This document shows positions 17,287-27,000 of a stretch of DNA of 54,827 bases, piece by piece (the stretch's first letter is position 1; each line of letters opens with the position of its first letter). The notes beneath the pieces were generated by a model. That model made no database searches. It was not told where the DNA came from and was given only the letters and a program-made list of their open reading frames with translations. Source of the stretch: Desulfohalobiaceae bacterium S24 (GTDB lineage Bacteria; Desulfobacterota; Desulfovibrionia; Desulfovibrionales; Desulfothermaceae); the NCBI GenBank assembly GCA_011389765.1, contig JAABTT010000016.1, positions 1-54,827 on the forward strand, given 5' to 3'. The translations under genes and the position numbers were made by a program.

Positions 17287-18591
17287 ATGGGCTTCTTTTC
17301 CAAAATTAAAAAAATCTGGTCCAACAAAACCGAGCCTGAGACGCCCGGGCCTGTTGAACCGGCGGCCGAAGACGCTGCCTCCCGGGAAAGCGCCGCCTGG
17401 GAAGCGGAACTCCGCCTCGCCCTGCAGCAGGCCCAGCCCCGCTTGAGCGTCTGGCTGGACCTGATCCTCCAGGACCTGGAATTCGCCGACGATCATCTCT
17501 GGGCCAGACTGCAATTTCTCCTGGACAGCCTGGAAGTCCCCGCAGCTGAAGCCGGAGACTTCCTCTCCAGATTCCGGAAGTGGCTGCAGGACATGGATTA
17601 CGACCGGATTGCCGAATTCCGTTCCGAACTGCAGTACCGCTTGGCCCTGGCCCTCGATCTGGAGGACGAGGAGGACGAGAAAAGCCGTCTGTTCATCAAA
17701 CTCTCCCTGGGCCTGAACAAAACCAAAGAACAGCTCTCCAGGCATATCGACCGGCTCTTGACGGCCAGCCCGGAATTCAACAGCGCATTCTGGGAGGAAC
17801 TGGAAGAGATCCTTATCCTGGGAGACGTCGGCTTTCAGACAAGCAGCGCCCTTGTGGAACGGCTCCAGAAGCGGGTCCGGGAAGAAAAAATCAGCAGCTC
17901 CGAAGCCTTCAAGGCCGCCTTTCAGAACGAACTGGCCTCGCTGTTTCCGGCCCCGGCCAAAAGGATCAAGCCCGCCCCGCCGGAAGTCATGCTCGCCCTT
18001 GGGGTCAATGGGGTGGGCAAGACCACCACCATTGCCAAACTGGCCCATCGGGCCCAAATGCAGGGGCAAAAGGTGCTGCTGGCCGCAGGCGACACCTTCA
18101 GGGCCGCCGGGATCGAACAGCTTGAAATCTGGGCCCAGCGGACAGGAGCCGGATTTTTTGCAAAAAAAACCGGGTCCGACCCCGCGGCCGTTGCCTATGA
18201 AGCCCTGGACGCAGCCCGGCAGGGAGACTATGATCTGCTCATTGTGGACACTGCCGGACGGCTGCACACCCAAACCAATCTCATGCAGGAACTCAAAAAA
18301 ATCAAAGACGTCCTGCACAAAAAGAGTCCGGGAGCCCCGCATCGAACTGTGCTGGTGGTGGACGGGACCTCGGGGCAGAACGTCCTCGCCCAGACCAAAC
18401 TCTTCAACGAAGGGGTCGGAATCGATGAAATCATCATTACCAAACTCGACGGCACCGCCAAGGGGGGCGTCATTCTGAGCATTGCCCTGGAACACAAAAT
18501 CCCCATCACCTTTGTCGGCCTGGGTGAAAAAATGGAAGATTTGCGCCCCTTCAGCGGCCAGGATTTCGCCAAGGCCCTCTTGTCAAAATGA
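17287..18591 (+). CDS. ftsY: Signal recognition particle receptor FtsY
   Basis: GTPase that docks SRP-bound ribosomes at the membrane for co-translational insertion. The 434-residue protein has an acidic N-terminal A region (about 1-130), an NG domain with the P-loop GVNGVGKTTTIAKLA (about 239-253), DTFRAAGIEQL, DTAGRLHT, TKLDGTAKGG and the closing GLGEKMEDLRPF motif. AAGGA is 8 bases before the ATG. The 317-base gap after it contains an inverted pair of GGTTCAC-type arms and a promoter candidate for the next gene. Confidence 0.97.
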   Translation: MGFFSKIKKIWSNKTEPETPGPVEPAAEDAASRESAAWEAELRLALQQAQPRLSVWLDLILQDLEFADDHLWARLQFLLDSLEVPAAEAGDFLSRFRKWLQDMDYDRIAEFRSELQYRLALALDLEDEEDEKSRLFIKLSLGLNKTKEQLSRHIDRLLTASPEFNSAFWEELEEILILGDVGFQTSSALVERLQKRVREEKISSSEAFKAAFQNELASLFPAPAKRIKPAPPEVMLALGVNGVGKTTTIAKLAHRAQMQGQKVLLAAGDTFRAAGIEQLEIWAQRTGAGFFAKKTGSDPAAVAYEALDAARQGDYDLLIVDTAGRLHTQTNLMQELKKIKDVLHKKSPGAPHRTVLVVDGTSGQNVLAQTKLFNEGVGIDEIIITKLDGTAKGGVILSIALEHKIPITFVGLGEKMEDLRPFSGQDFAKALLSK

Positions 18592-18630
18592 AGAGCTCCT
18601 AGACTAAGGCTGGCTCCGCCCGCAACCCAA

Positions 18631-18755
18631 AGGTTCCAGTTCACGGTTCACAGTTCACGGTTAAGAAAAAAAACAGTTTTTCAAACGACCCAGAATGTAT
18701 CTTCCGAATATCTTCCTCTTCAAACCGTGAACCGTGAACCTGGAACCGTGAACCA
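18631..18755. repeat. Inverted GGTTCAC-type repeat arms
   Basis: AGGTTCCAGTTCACGGTT-type words (18631-18662) face complementary AACCGTGAACCGTGAACC words (18721-18755) across about 60 AT-rich bases, so the two arms can pair over about 30 bases. It uses the same heptamer as 14173-14299 and 1874-1888. The position, just after ftsY, would allow it to act as a transcript end (inference). Confidence 0.75.
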
Positions 18756-18870
18756 TATCCGACAAGGACTTCAACTGCTTCGGAGCAATAAATTTTCTTG
18801 TTTTCTGTGACAGAGATGAACCGATATGTCTAAAATGTTCACAATCGACCGGTTTCACAGAGCAAAGACC

Positions 18871-18897
18871 TTGACAATCCCGCTTCATTTCTATATT
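18871..18897 (+). promoter_or_regulatory. Candidate promoter of the methyltransferase gene
   Basis: TTGACA (18871-18876) is followed after 15 bases by TATATT (18892-18897). The spacer is short but both boxes are good. The predicted transcript would start only about 5 bases before the ATG at 18909, and no ribosome site is visible. Confidence 0.35.
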
Positions 18898-18908
18898 TCC
18901 TTCTCATT

Positions 18909-19742
18909 ATGTACAAAACGAACCTGCATGATCTGCCCCAAGCCCGGTTTCAGTATGTCATGGAACACGATGAAGAACATATCCGGCTTGAAATGAAAAC
19001 GGATTTCAGGACCTTGAAAAAACAGGCCCTCTGGGCGGGACTCAAGCCCGGCATGCGAGTGGCCGATATCGGATGCGGGTCTGGAAAAACCAGCAGTTTT
19101 CTGCGCCGCCTGGCCGGACCGGCAGGCGAAGTCGTGGGACTGGACGGATCAGAAAAACGGATTGCCTTTGCCCGGGAAAAATACGGTCAAAAAGGGATGG
19201 ATTTCATCCAGCACGATCTGAAGCAGCCCTTAAACGGACTGGGGCTTTTTGACTTCATCTGGGTCAGATTTTTCCTGGAATACAACAAATCCCGGGCTGA
19301 AGCGATTATCGAGTCTTTGCGCCGCGCCCTGAAACCATCCGGTATTCTCTGCCTGATTGATCTCGACAACAACTGCCTCAGCCACTTCGGCATGAGCGAA
19401 CGGCTGGACGCCGCCATTCACAGGGTCGTGCAGTACTTAATGGACCATCATGACTTCGACCCCTTTGCCGGCCGCAAACTCTACTCCTTGTTATACGACT
19501 TGCAGTTCAAGGACATCGAGGTCCATATGGAACCGCATCATCTCATTTACGGCGATCTCAAGGAGGCGGAGCGCTACACCTGGCTCAAAAAACTCGAGGT
19601 GGCCGCCCCGAAATCAGATTCTGCATTTGCCGATTTCCCGGGCGGTTATCAGGAATTTTCCAGGGAATTCACGGATTTTTTTTCCAGCAGCCGCCGCTTC
19701 ACCTACACCCCAATCATCTCCTGCCGGGGGCGCCGGCCCTGA
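18909..19742 (+). CDS. Class I SAM-dependent methyltransferase
   Basis: A 277-residue cytosolic protein with a Rossmann methyltransferase core: motif I VADIGCGSGKTSSFL (about 50-64), the acidic strand-2 end VVGLDGSEKRIAFAREKYG and the motif near HDLKQPLNG. The C-terminal third is unlike a known class, so the substrate cannot be named. It stands alone between ftsY and a convergent signalling gene. The ATG has no Shine-Dalgarno sequence; an in-frame ATG at 18960 is equally unsupported. Confidence 0.8.
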   Translation: MYKTNLHDLPQARFQYVMEHDEEHIRLEMKTDFRTLKKQALWAGLKPGMRVADIGCGSGKTSSFLRRLAGPAGEVVGLDGSEKRIAFAREKYGQKGMDFIQHDLKQPLNGLGLFDFIWVRFFLEYNKSRAEAIIESLRRALKPSGILCLIDLDNNCLSHFGMSERLDAAIHRVVQYLMDHHDFDPFAGRKLYSLLYDLQFKDIEVHMEPHHLIYGDLKEAERYTWLKKLEVAAPKSDSAFADFPGGYQEFSREFTDFFSSSRRFTYTPIISCRGRRP

Positions 19743-19792
19743 GACGCAAGGCTGTCCGCTCAAGCCGAACAGCGTGCCCCCCATCCCGGGCT

Positions 19793-21769
19793 TCAGTCTC
19801 CAACATCCGCTTTTTCCGAAGCCGACCGGTCCTGATAATACCGGTATCCAAAAGTTTTTTCATAATAATCGCAAAAGGCGTCCACCACTTGCGGCGCGAA
19901 TTCCTTCCCCCTTTTTTCGAACAACAATCCAAAGGCTCTTTCCAGGGGCATGGGCTCCCGGTAATGCCGCTTGGCGGTGATGGCCTCGAAGACATCCGCC
20001 ACGGAAATGATACAGGATTCAAACGCGATATCCTCCCGGTGCAATCCCTGGGGATAGCCCCGCCCGTCCAGGCGTTCGTGATGAGAGGAGGCGATCTCCG
20101 GAATCTGGTCAAATCCACCTTCGAAAGTAATCTCATTCAGGATTTTCCGGGTATGATCCACATGGGTCTGGATCACCTTGTATTCCTGATCGTTCAGCCG
20201 GCCCGGCTTTTTCAGAATGGCATCCGGAACCCCGATTTTTCCGTAATCATGCAAAAGGGCCGCCACCTGAACCACCTCGCAGCGTTCCTTGGACAGCCCC
20301 AGTTCCCGGCAAATGCCCACAGCATATTCGGTAACCTGCTGGGAATGTCCGGCCGTCAGGGGATCCCTGGCATCGATGCTCGCGGCCAGGGTCTTGAGCA
20401 GTGATTTGAACTGGGCTTCCTTCATCTCGATGAGCTCGGCATTGTGCAGACTGATCCCGATCAGATGGGCCACGCCCATGAGCAGATTCCGGTCCCGTTC
20501 CGCCAAAGGCTTCTTGGACTTAATATTATCCACAGCCAAAACACCCAGGGAGCGCCTTTCATAGAGAATCGGGCAGCAGATGAAGGAGTGGACCCCGAGC
20601 ATCTTGGCGAATTGCAGGCTCCGGGAAGAAAGCGTGCCTTCAATTTCATTCACATTGTCGATGAGAAAAGGCCTCTGCTCCCGGTAGGAGACTACAAAAA
20701 TCCCCCTGGATTCGGGGTTGTCCAGCCGAAAGGAAGCCTTGCCGAGCAATTCAGACTGCTGCGGGCTGTACCCGAAGCCCTCCGTGTACTGCAGCCTCGG
20801 GCCATCCCCGTTGCCGGAAGCGAGCAGGATCATGCCCCGGTCGAAATCGAGCCGGTAGTTCAAGATCTCCACGAGCTTGTGCAGGACGTCCTCGCTGCTG
20901 GTCTGCTTGGTGATCGCCGCCCCGATTTCATAGGTCATCAAGGCATTGTTGTAGTTGATTTCGCTCTCTTGCAGAGACTCATCCGCCGTATCCCGCAGCT
21001 GCAGCAGCTTGGACTGCAATTCCCGGTTTTCGAAAACCATGGCGAACAATCCGGCGCTCAAAACCGCAAGACAGGCCCCCAGAAAGAAAACGGCCGTGCT
21101 GCTCCAGGAGAGAAAAAATGCAAGCAGGAGAGACAGAAGCACTGCCAGCGGGGCACCGACCCGGGCCAACTGTTTCAGCCGGAGGTGAAAAGGCTGCCGC
21201 CAGATCACGCGATACCTGCATTTCTCCCCGTTTTCAAACAGGCATTCCGGATGTTCGATCTTCACCAGCTGGGCATTGAACAAGCCCACGGCCGCCTCGA
21301 AAAAACCAAGGCGATGCTCGCACTGGTGCCGGCTTTCGCAGGCCCCCTCTTTTTCAGCGACCGTGATCTCCACGGCATTGCCGCCGATCTTCCGGGCCTC
21401 ATAGGAGGAGGCCCGTGAGAAAAAACCGCCCGCCTTCTCCACCAGGCCGCACATGGCGGCCGGGGTCAAAAATCCCAGGGCCCAGCGCTTGATCGTCCCG
21501 AGGCTCTCCCCGGAAGCTGCGAATCGACCGGCTTCTCGGGCCAGATTCGCATCCCCGGTCAAACGCAGGCCGGCCTGATACAAGGCATCGAATTGCTTCT
21601 GACTGAACCAATGATCGGGGTCGTTGACTTCATAGCGTTCGACTTCCGCGGCCTGCAGCAATTCCGCCGGGTCCAGCTCCGGGTGTTTTTTCCGTATGTA
21701 CTTGAGATAGAGATCAAATACCCGGCTGCTGTACAGTCTCTTCTCCTGAACTCCGTCTTCTTGAAACAC
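19793..21769 (-). CDS. Sensor protein with GAF and HD-GYP domains (probable c-di-GMP phosphodiesterase)
   Basis: A 658-residue membrane protein. Residues 1-195 form a ligand-sensor-like region whose end (HPECLFENGEKCRYRV) resembles the V4R/XylR-N or heme-NO-binding-associated class. Two transmembrane segments follow (about 203-222 and 224-245), then a short coiled coil, a GAF domain (about 290-445) and an HD-GYP domain with LLHDYGKIGVPD (His507, Asp508) and HHERLDGRGYP (563-573). All catalytic motifs look intact, so cleavage of c-di-GMP is expected. The start is GTG at 21769, 17 bases after the stop of the PilZ-like gene, so the two are very likely co-transcribed. The ligand of the sensor is unknown. 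Confidence 0.9.
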   Translation of the reverse strand: MFQEDGVQEKRLYSSRVFDLYLKYIRKKHPELDPAELLQAAEVERYEVNDPDHWFSQKQFDALYQAGLRLTGDANLAREAGRFAASGESLGTIKRWALGFLTPAAMCGLVEKAGGFFSRASSYEARKIGGNAVEITVAEKEGACESRHQCEHRLGFFEAAVGLFNAQLVKIEHPECLFENGEKCRYRVIWRQPFHLRLKQLARVGAPLAVLLSLLLAFFLSWSSTAVFFLGACLAVLSAGLFAMVFENRELQSKLLQLRDTADESLQESEINYNNALMTYEIGAAITKQTSSEDVLHKLVEILNYRLDFDRGMILLASGNGDGPRLQYTEGFGYSPQQSELLGKASFRLDNPESRGIFVVSYREQRPFLIDNVNEIEGTLSSRSLQFAKMLGVHSFICCPILYERRSLGVLAVDNIKSKKPLAERDRNLLMGVAHLIGISLHNAELIEMKEAQFKSLLKTLAASIDARDPLTAGHSQQVTEYAVGICRELGLSKERCEVVQVAALLHDYGKIGVPDAILKKPGRLNDQEYKVIQTHVDHTRKILNEITFEGGFDQIPEIASSHHERLDGRGYPQGLHREDIAFESCIISVADVFEAITAKRHYREPMPLERAFGLLFEKRGKEFAPQVVDAFCDYYEKTFGYRYYQDRSASEKADVGD

Positions 21770-21786
21770 GACAAACCAGCCTCGCT

Positions 21787-23829
21787 TTAGAGCTTCTTGA
21801 AAAGATTCTCACAATATTGAAAATAGGCGTCCAGATAATTCAGATTGAAAATCCACAGGGAATACATTTTATCGTAATCAATGCTCAACTCCTGCAGGGA
21901 GTGGAGCGGATAGACCAGCAAAGGCATACTCCCGTCCGCCGTCCTGCGCTCCACCTCGCTGACCATACTCCAGAAAATCCGCCTGTTCAGGTCCTGCCGG
22001 TCAACAATAAAGATCTTGATGCAGTTCGTCAGATCGGACATATTCAGGCCGGGGACCGAGGTGCTGATCATGACCAGGATCTTGAGCTGTCCTTTGAAAT
22101 GCAGGGAATACAACACATTGTTCCTGTCGAAGCCCAATTTTTGATACTCGGCAACAAGAGCGCTTTCCAGCTCGGCCTGAGGCTGCAGATCAAAAGCCCG
22201 GGGCAGCAGACCCCCGGAAAATGCCTGGTAAAAATACCGGAATTCGAGGATGTCCTCCCTGGAGGCCGGGTCCAGGGACCAGGCCTCGGGTAAGGCATTG
22301 GCCACGGCCAGCTTTTCATTCAAGACATAGGCAAAGGTGTCCCGGGAACACTTTTGCGGATCTTTGAGCGCAGCGGCCATGCCCCCAAAAACACGTTCCG
22401 GAAACTTGTTTTCCGGTCGAAAATAACAGAACACGTAATCCATCCGGGCCGAATCCAGGGTATGGATCTCATTGACGAACCGGCTGATCTGATCCAGGAC
22501 TCGGACCCCGCCCATCTTTCCCTGCCGGTTGTTCGCCGCATGATGATGGATGAGCCAGGCCCTGTTGTAAAATCTGAGCATGGACATGTGGGCCCAGATC
22601 GCCCCGTTTTCCCTGTAGAGAAAATGCTTGGAGATGGGCGAGTGCTCGGCATACAATCGCCGGTAGAAGTGTTTTAAGTCCTGCTTCTTGTTCTGCAGCA
22701 AAAGGTATTTCCCGGGGTACACGAATCCGGATTCAAAGAAAAAATTCCACAGTTCCTCACTGTCCACCGGACCGTCAAGGGAAGCTTTCTGGTCCCTGAT
22801 CTGCTGCAGCAGACTCAAAAGCGCCGTATGCTCCTGCAGATCCATATCCAGAAAGCAGAGCCCGGAGACGATCCGGCCGGCCTGTTCCTCGCCGTCGGCC
22901 CGAATGCTCCTGTGGATGACTTGGGCGGAACAGGTCAGCCGCATATTTGAATGGACCACGATTTGCAGATCTGGAATAATCAGGCCGGCAAAAAGGGAGG
23001 AGGTTTCGGCATTTTCGGCAAGGGCCAGGCCGGAACCCGAAATTTCCACTGCCTTGAAAAACAATTTCTGTTTGCTTAAGGGATGCCGCAGGAAAACATC
23101 CGGACTCGGCAGGAGGGCGGTCCGGGAACTCCGATATTTTCTGGCTTGAAAGCGCTGAACTTTCCGCTTGACCGGTTCGAGCTCAAACTCCTTCAGACCG
23201 GCATCGCCGCTATGTTCAATGATCCGGCATTCCCCGGAAAAATAGGTATAATCCCCGTCCTTGAGCACAAGGTGAACCGGCTGTTCAAGGCTGATCCACT
23301 TAAAGGTCTGCGGCGGCTCCGCCTGAACCCGGGCCTTGAACCATTCCGACCGAAAGGCCAGCAATTGCCCCTGAAAAACCGCAGCGTTCTGATAGAAGAG
23401 GGCCTGAACGTCCCGGCTCTCATGGGTCAGCACCCCGGCAAGGGTCTCGTTGCAGCGATCGGGCAATTCCAGCAGGACCCCGTCCGCAAAGATCTCCAGC
23501 AGTCTTGGATAGGCCGTGATCGTCCGTTTGGCATGATCCTGAAAGGATAAGGACTCGAAGGAATACCGGCTGAGCTCATTGCGCCTGTCGCCCTCTTCGA
23601 CCCAAAAGCAGCGAAGCCGGCTCTGTTCGCAGGGTTCGCTTGTGACCTCCAGGGTCAAGAGGCGATCAAAGGTCCTGTGGCGGAAATGAAGAAAAAAAGA
23701 CTGATCTTCAAAATGCAGATAGTTCAGCTTGTTCAACAAGAACTTTCTGCTTCTGTTCCAGTTTTTTTCCTTGTCGGAAGAGGCGTATTCCGGAAGGACG
23801 CTTAATTCTTCAAAGGCGTCGTGCGTCAT
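21787..23829 (-). CDS. PilZ-like domain protein, possible c-di-GMP effector
   Basis: A 680-residue soluble protein without signal peptide. A YcgR-N-like region (about 110-220) precedes a PilZ-like domain (about 223-340) with RFQAR (Arg226, Arg230) matching RxxxR and VEISGSG matching [D/N]xSxxG, with Glu in place of the acidic/amide residue. The last 300 residues form a second domain of unknown type that could have a GNAT-like fold (strand-rich, FVNEIHTLDSARMDYVFCYF); this is tentative. Being first in a unit with an HD-GYP phosphodiesterase, it probably senses or responds to c-di-GMP. Membership of the PilZ family is a motif judgement and not certain. Confidence 0.7.
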   Translation of the reverse strand: MTHDAFEELSVLPEYASSDKEKNWNRSRKFLLNKLNYLHFEDQSFFLHFRHRTFDRLLTLEVTSEPCEQSRLRCFWVEEGDRRNELSRYSFESLSFQDHAKRTITAYPRLLEIFADGVLLELPDRCNETLAGVLTHESRDVQALFYQNAAVFQGQLLAFRSEWFKARVQAEPPQTFKWISLEQPVHLVLKDGDYTYFSGECRIIEHSGDAGLKEFELEPVKRKVQRFQARKYRSSRTALLPSPDVFLRHPLSKQKLFFKAVEISGSGLALAENAETSSLFAGLIIPDLQIVVHSNMRLTCSAQVIHRSIRADGEEQAGRIVSGLCFLDMDLQEHTALLSLLQQIRDQKASLDGPVDSEELWNFFFESGFVYPGKYLLLQNKKQDLKHFYRRLYAEHSPISKHFLYRENGAIWAHMSMLRFYNRAWLIHHHAANNRQGKMGGVRVLDQISRFVNEIHTLDSARMDYVFCYFRPENKFPERVFGGMAAALKDPQKCSRDTFAYVLNEKLAVANALPEAWSLDPASREDILEFRYFYQAFSGGLLPRAFDLQPQAELESALVAEYQKLGFDRNNVLYSLHFKGQLKILVMISTSVPGLNMSDLTNCIKIFIVDRQDLNRRIFWSMVSEVERRTADGSMPLLVYPLHSLQELSIDYDKMYSLWIFNLNYLDAYFQYCENLFKKL

Positions 23830-23933
23830 AAATAGAGCCTGAGCAGAAAACCGTGTGAGAGTGTTGGTATTCTTCTAAATATCAATAAAAAAATCAAGGA
23901 GTAATTTTACGCGCACAAATCACAAAAAGAGAC

Positions 23934-23964
23934 TTGCCAAAATGAAAAAAACAATATATATAAT
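23934..23964 (+). promoter_or_regulatory. Candidate sigma70 promoter of the SNF2 helicase gene
   Basis: TTGCCA (23934-23939) is followed by an AT-rich block with TATATA at 17 bases (23957-23962) or TATAAT at 19 bases (23959-23964). The 234-base gap 23830-24063 otherwise holds a small GTGCGG...CCGCAC hairpin near 23982 and no gene. Confidence 0.45.
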
Positions 23965-24063
23965 TAGATTGTGGTGTCTACGTGCGGCCCGGAACCGCAC
24001 TCATACAATTATATCAATAAGTTAATAAGCCATTCTTCGCTTGGCGCAGGAGGTCGGCGTTCA

Positions 24064-27000
24064 ATGACGAGCCCTGAGGAAACAAAACTTCAAAGAATAA
24101 CCAAAGAATTTCTTGAAGACAATATCCCTGAATATATCCTGGAAAAATCCAGAGATCTGATCAACTCCCACGGCGTTCAGAATCTCAAAATCGCGCAGCA
24201 CGACGACTCCTGGGATTTGAGCGGGCGGATTCAAAGCGACGACTTCCAGGTCTACAACCCTGAAGTCAGCTTGAATATCAGGGAGGGAACCACCCACTTC
24301 ATCTGCAATTGCCCGGATTCCTTCACCGGGATCTGCCCCCATGTCGGAGCCGCCTTAGTGGAGTTCATGCATTCCCTGGAAAAGGACCAGCCGGAAACGG
24401 AATTGCCTCCCAAAGTCGACTGGCGGCAGATCTTCCGGCCTTTTTTCACCTCGACTCCGGAACCCGAGGCCGGGAACAATTATCTCATCTTTCGCTTCTA
24501 TCCCGAACCGGGGCGGCTTCAAGTCGCCCTGTTCCGGGCCAGACAAAACAAATCCGGACTCTCCAAAGTCCAGTCCCCCATCACCCTGAACCATCTCATC
24601 GAACATCCGGAATGGTCGGAAACCTCTCCCACGCTGCCCGTCCTCGCCCAGCAGCTGGGCCATTATCTGGACTATTACGGACACCGGGTGGAAATCCCCC
24701 CCGGACTCCTGAACTGGTTTTTGAGCACGGTCAAAGATGAGCCCTATCTATTCTGGGAGGACAGTGAACAGCCGGTGGGCGTGGAAAACCAGAATATCCG
24801 GCTGGGACTCAAGCCCAAGATCAGCGATCAGGGACTGGTCTTTGACATCCTGCTCAGCCAGGAAGACAAGGCCCCGTTTTCCATTTCCGACCAGGAGGTC
24901 TATTTTTTCGGCCGACTCCCCTTATGGGTCCTCTGGCAGAAAAAATTCCATCCCGTCTTCACCAGCCTGAACAGCGAACTGATTCAAAAGCTTGTCCATT
25001 CGCCGCCGGTTATCCCCAAGTCGGATCTTTCGGAATTTCTGGACCGGGTCTGGACCAAGATTCCGGCAAGCAATATTTACGGCCAGGATGAATTCCTGGA
25101 AGTCATGAAGCCCATTTTTGTCCAGGCCCGCTTCAATCCAAAATTGTTCTTGAATGAAGAAGGCAGCCTGCTGACCATTGAGATCCAGAACGTCTACGAG
25201 ACCGAACACGGCGAAGTTACACTGCAGGGACCGAATCCGGATTTTCAAACCGGCAGCTACCAGTTTGACAACAAGTCTTTTCTAATTCGAAGGGAGCAGG
25301 ACCGGGAAAAGGAACTGCTCAACACCTTGACTGAAATGCACTTTCAGTCCCGCAACAATTCGGTCTGGTTTTTAGAACCCGAGGAAGCCATTAATTTCCT
25401 CTTGGACAATTACCCGAGCCTGGTGGAACAATACAGGATCTACGGCGAACAGTCCTTGAGCAAATACAAAGTGCGCCACTCCGTGCCCAAAGTCGTGGCC
25501 ACGGTGGAAAAAGACGAAGAGGATACAAACTGGTTCGATCTCAATGTCTCCGTGGAATACGACAATCAGCGCATTTCCATCGAAAAGATCTGGAAGGCCT
25601 GGACCCAGGGCAAACGCTACGTGCAGCTCAAGGACGGCTCCTATTCCAGCCTCCCGGAATCCTGGCTCAAAAAAATGGGGCACAAGCTGCGGGCCATGGG
25701 CATGGATATGGACAAGCCCCTCAAAAAGAAATTCCAAAAGTACGAAGCCCCGGTTCTGGAGAATCTCCTCGAAGACATGCCGGAGGCCCAAACCGATTCT
25801 TTCTGGAACACCCTCAAAGAAAAAATAAACAACTTCGACCAAATACAGCAGCTGGACAAGCCGGCCGGACTCAACGCGACCCTGCGGCCCTATCAGCTTG
25901 AAGGGCTGAGCTATATGAACTTTCTGTACGAGTACGGTTTCGGCGGGATATTGGCCGACGAGATGGGGCTGGGAAAGACCCTGCAGACCCTGGCCCTGCT
26001 CCAGCACTTTAAAAACAAGGGCAAATCCGGAGGACCGGCCTTGATTATCGTACCCACCTCCGTACTGCCCAACTGGCAGCGCGAGGTGACGAAATTCACC
26101 CCCGGCATGAAGCAATTGATTATCTACGGCTCAAAACGCGATCACCTGTTCAAGGAGATTCCGGCCTGCGATCTGGTGATCACCACCTACGCCCTCCTGC
26201 GCCGGGATCTCGAAGATCTGAACAAATATGATTTCCGGGCCGTGATCCTGGATGAGGCCCAGAACATCAAAAATCCGAATACCATCACCGCCCGCTCGGT
26301 CCGCAAACTCAAGACCGGCTTCAAGATCTGCCTGTCCGGGACCCCCATCGAGAACAACCTCCTGGAACTGTGGTCCTTGTTCGAATTCCTCATGCCCGGC
26401 TTTCTCGGCTCCCAGAACGGCTTTCAAAAAGGCTTCGTCAAACCGATCAAGGACGGGGATGAAGAGAGCATGGAATATCTGCGGACCCGGGTCAAACCCT
26501 TTATTCTGCGGCGAACCAAGAGCGAAGTGGCCAAGGATCTGCCCCCGAAAGTGGAAAACGTCTACTATTCCGCCCTGATCGAGGAGCAGAAAGAACTCTA
26601 CGCCAGTCTGGCCAAGAAGCTCAGGGAGCAGGTCCTGGAGAAAGTCGACCAGGAAGGCATTGCCCAGAGTCAGATGTCCATCCTGGACGCCCTGCTCAAG
26701 CTCAGACAGATCTGCTGCCATCCGAGGCTTCTCAAATTGGATATCCCCGGGGTGACGCCCAACCTGCCCTCCGGAAAATTCGAGGCCTTCAAGGATCTGG
26801 TCACCGGCATCATTGACGACGGGCACAAGGTCCTGGTTTTTTCCCAGTTTGTGAAGATGCTGCACATCATCCGCTCCTGGCTGAGCATGAACAAGATCCC
26901 CTTCGCCTATCTGGACGGTTCCAGCAAAGACCGCTTCGACCAGGTGGACCTGTTCAACAACGATCCGGACATCCCGATTTTCCTCATTTCCCTCAAGGCG

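Noticed and set aside
17248..18495. 415-residue minus-strand open frame opposite ftsY
   Set aside because: Shadow of ftsY; low-complexity Phe/Gly/Gln-rich sequence typical of reverse-strand reading of GC-rich genes.
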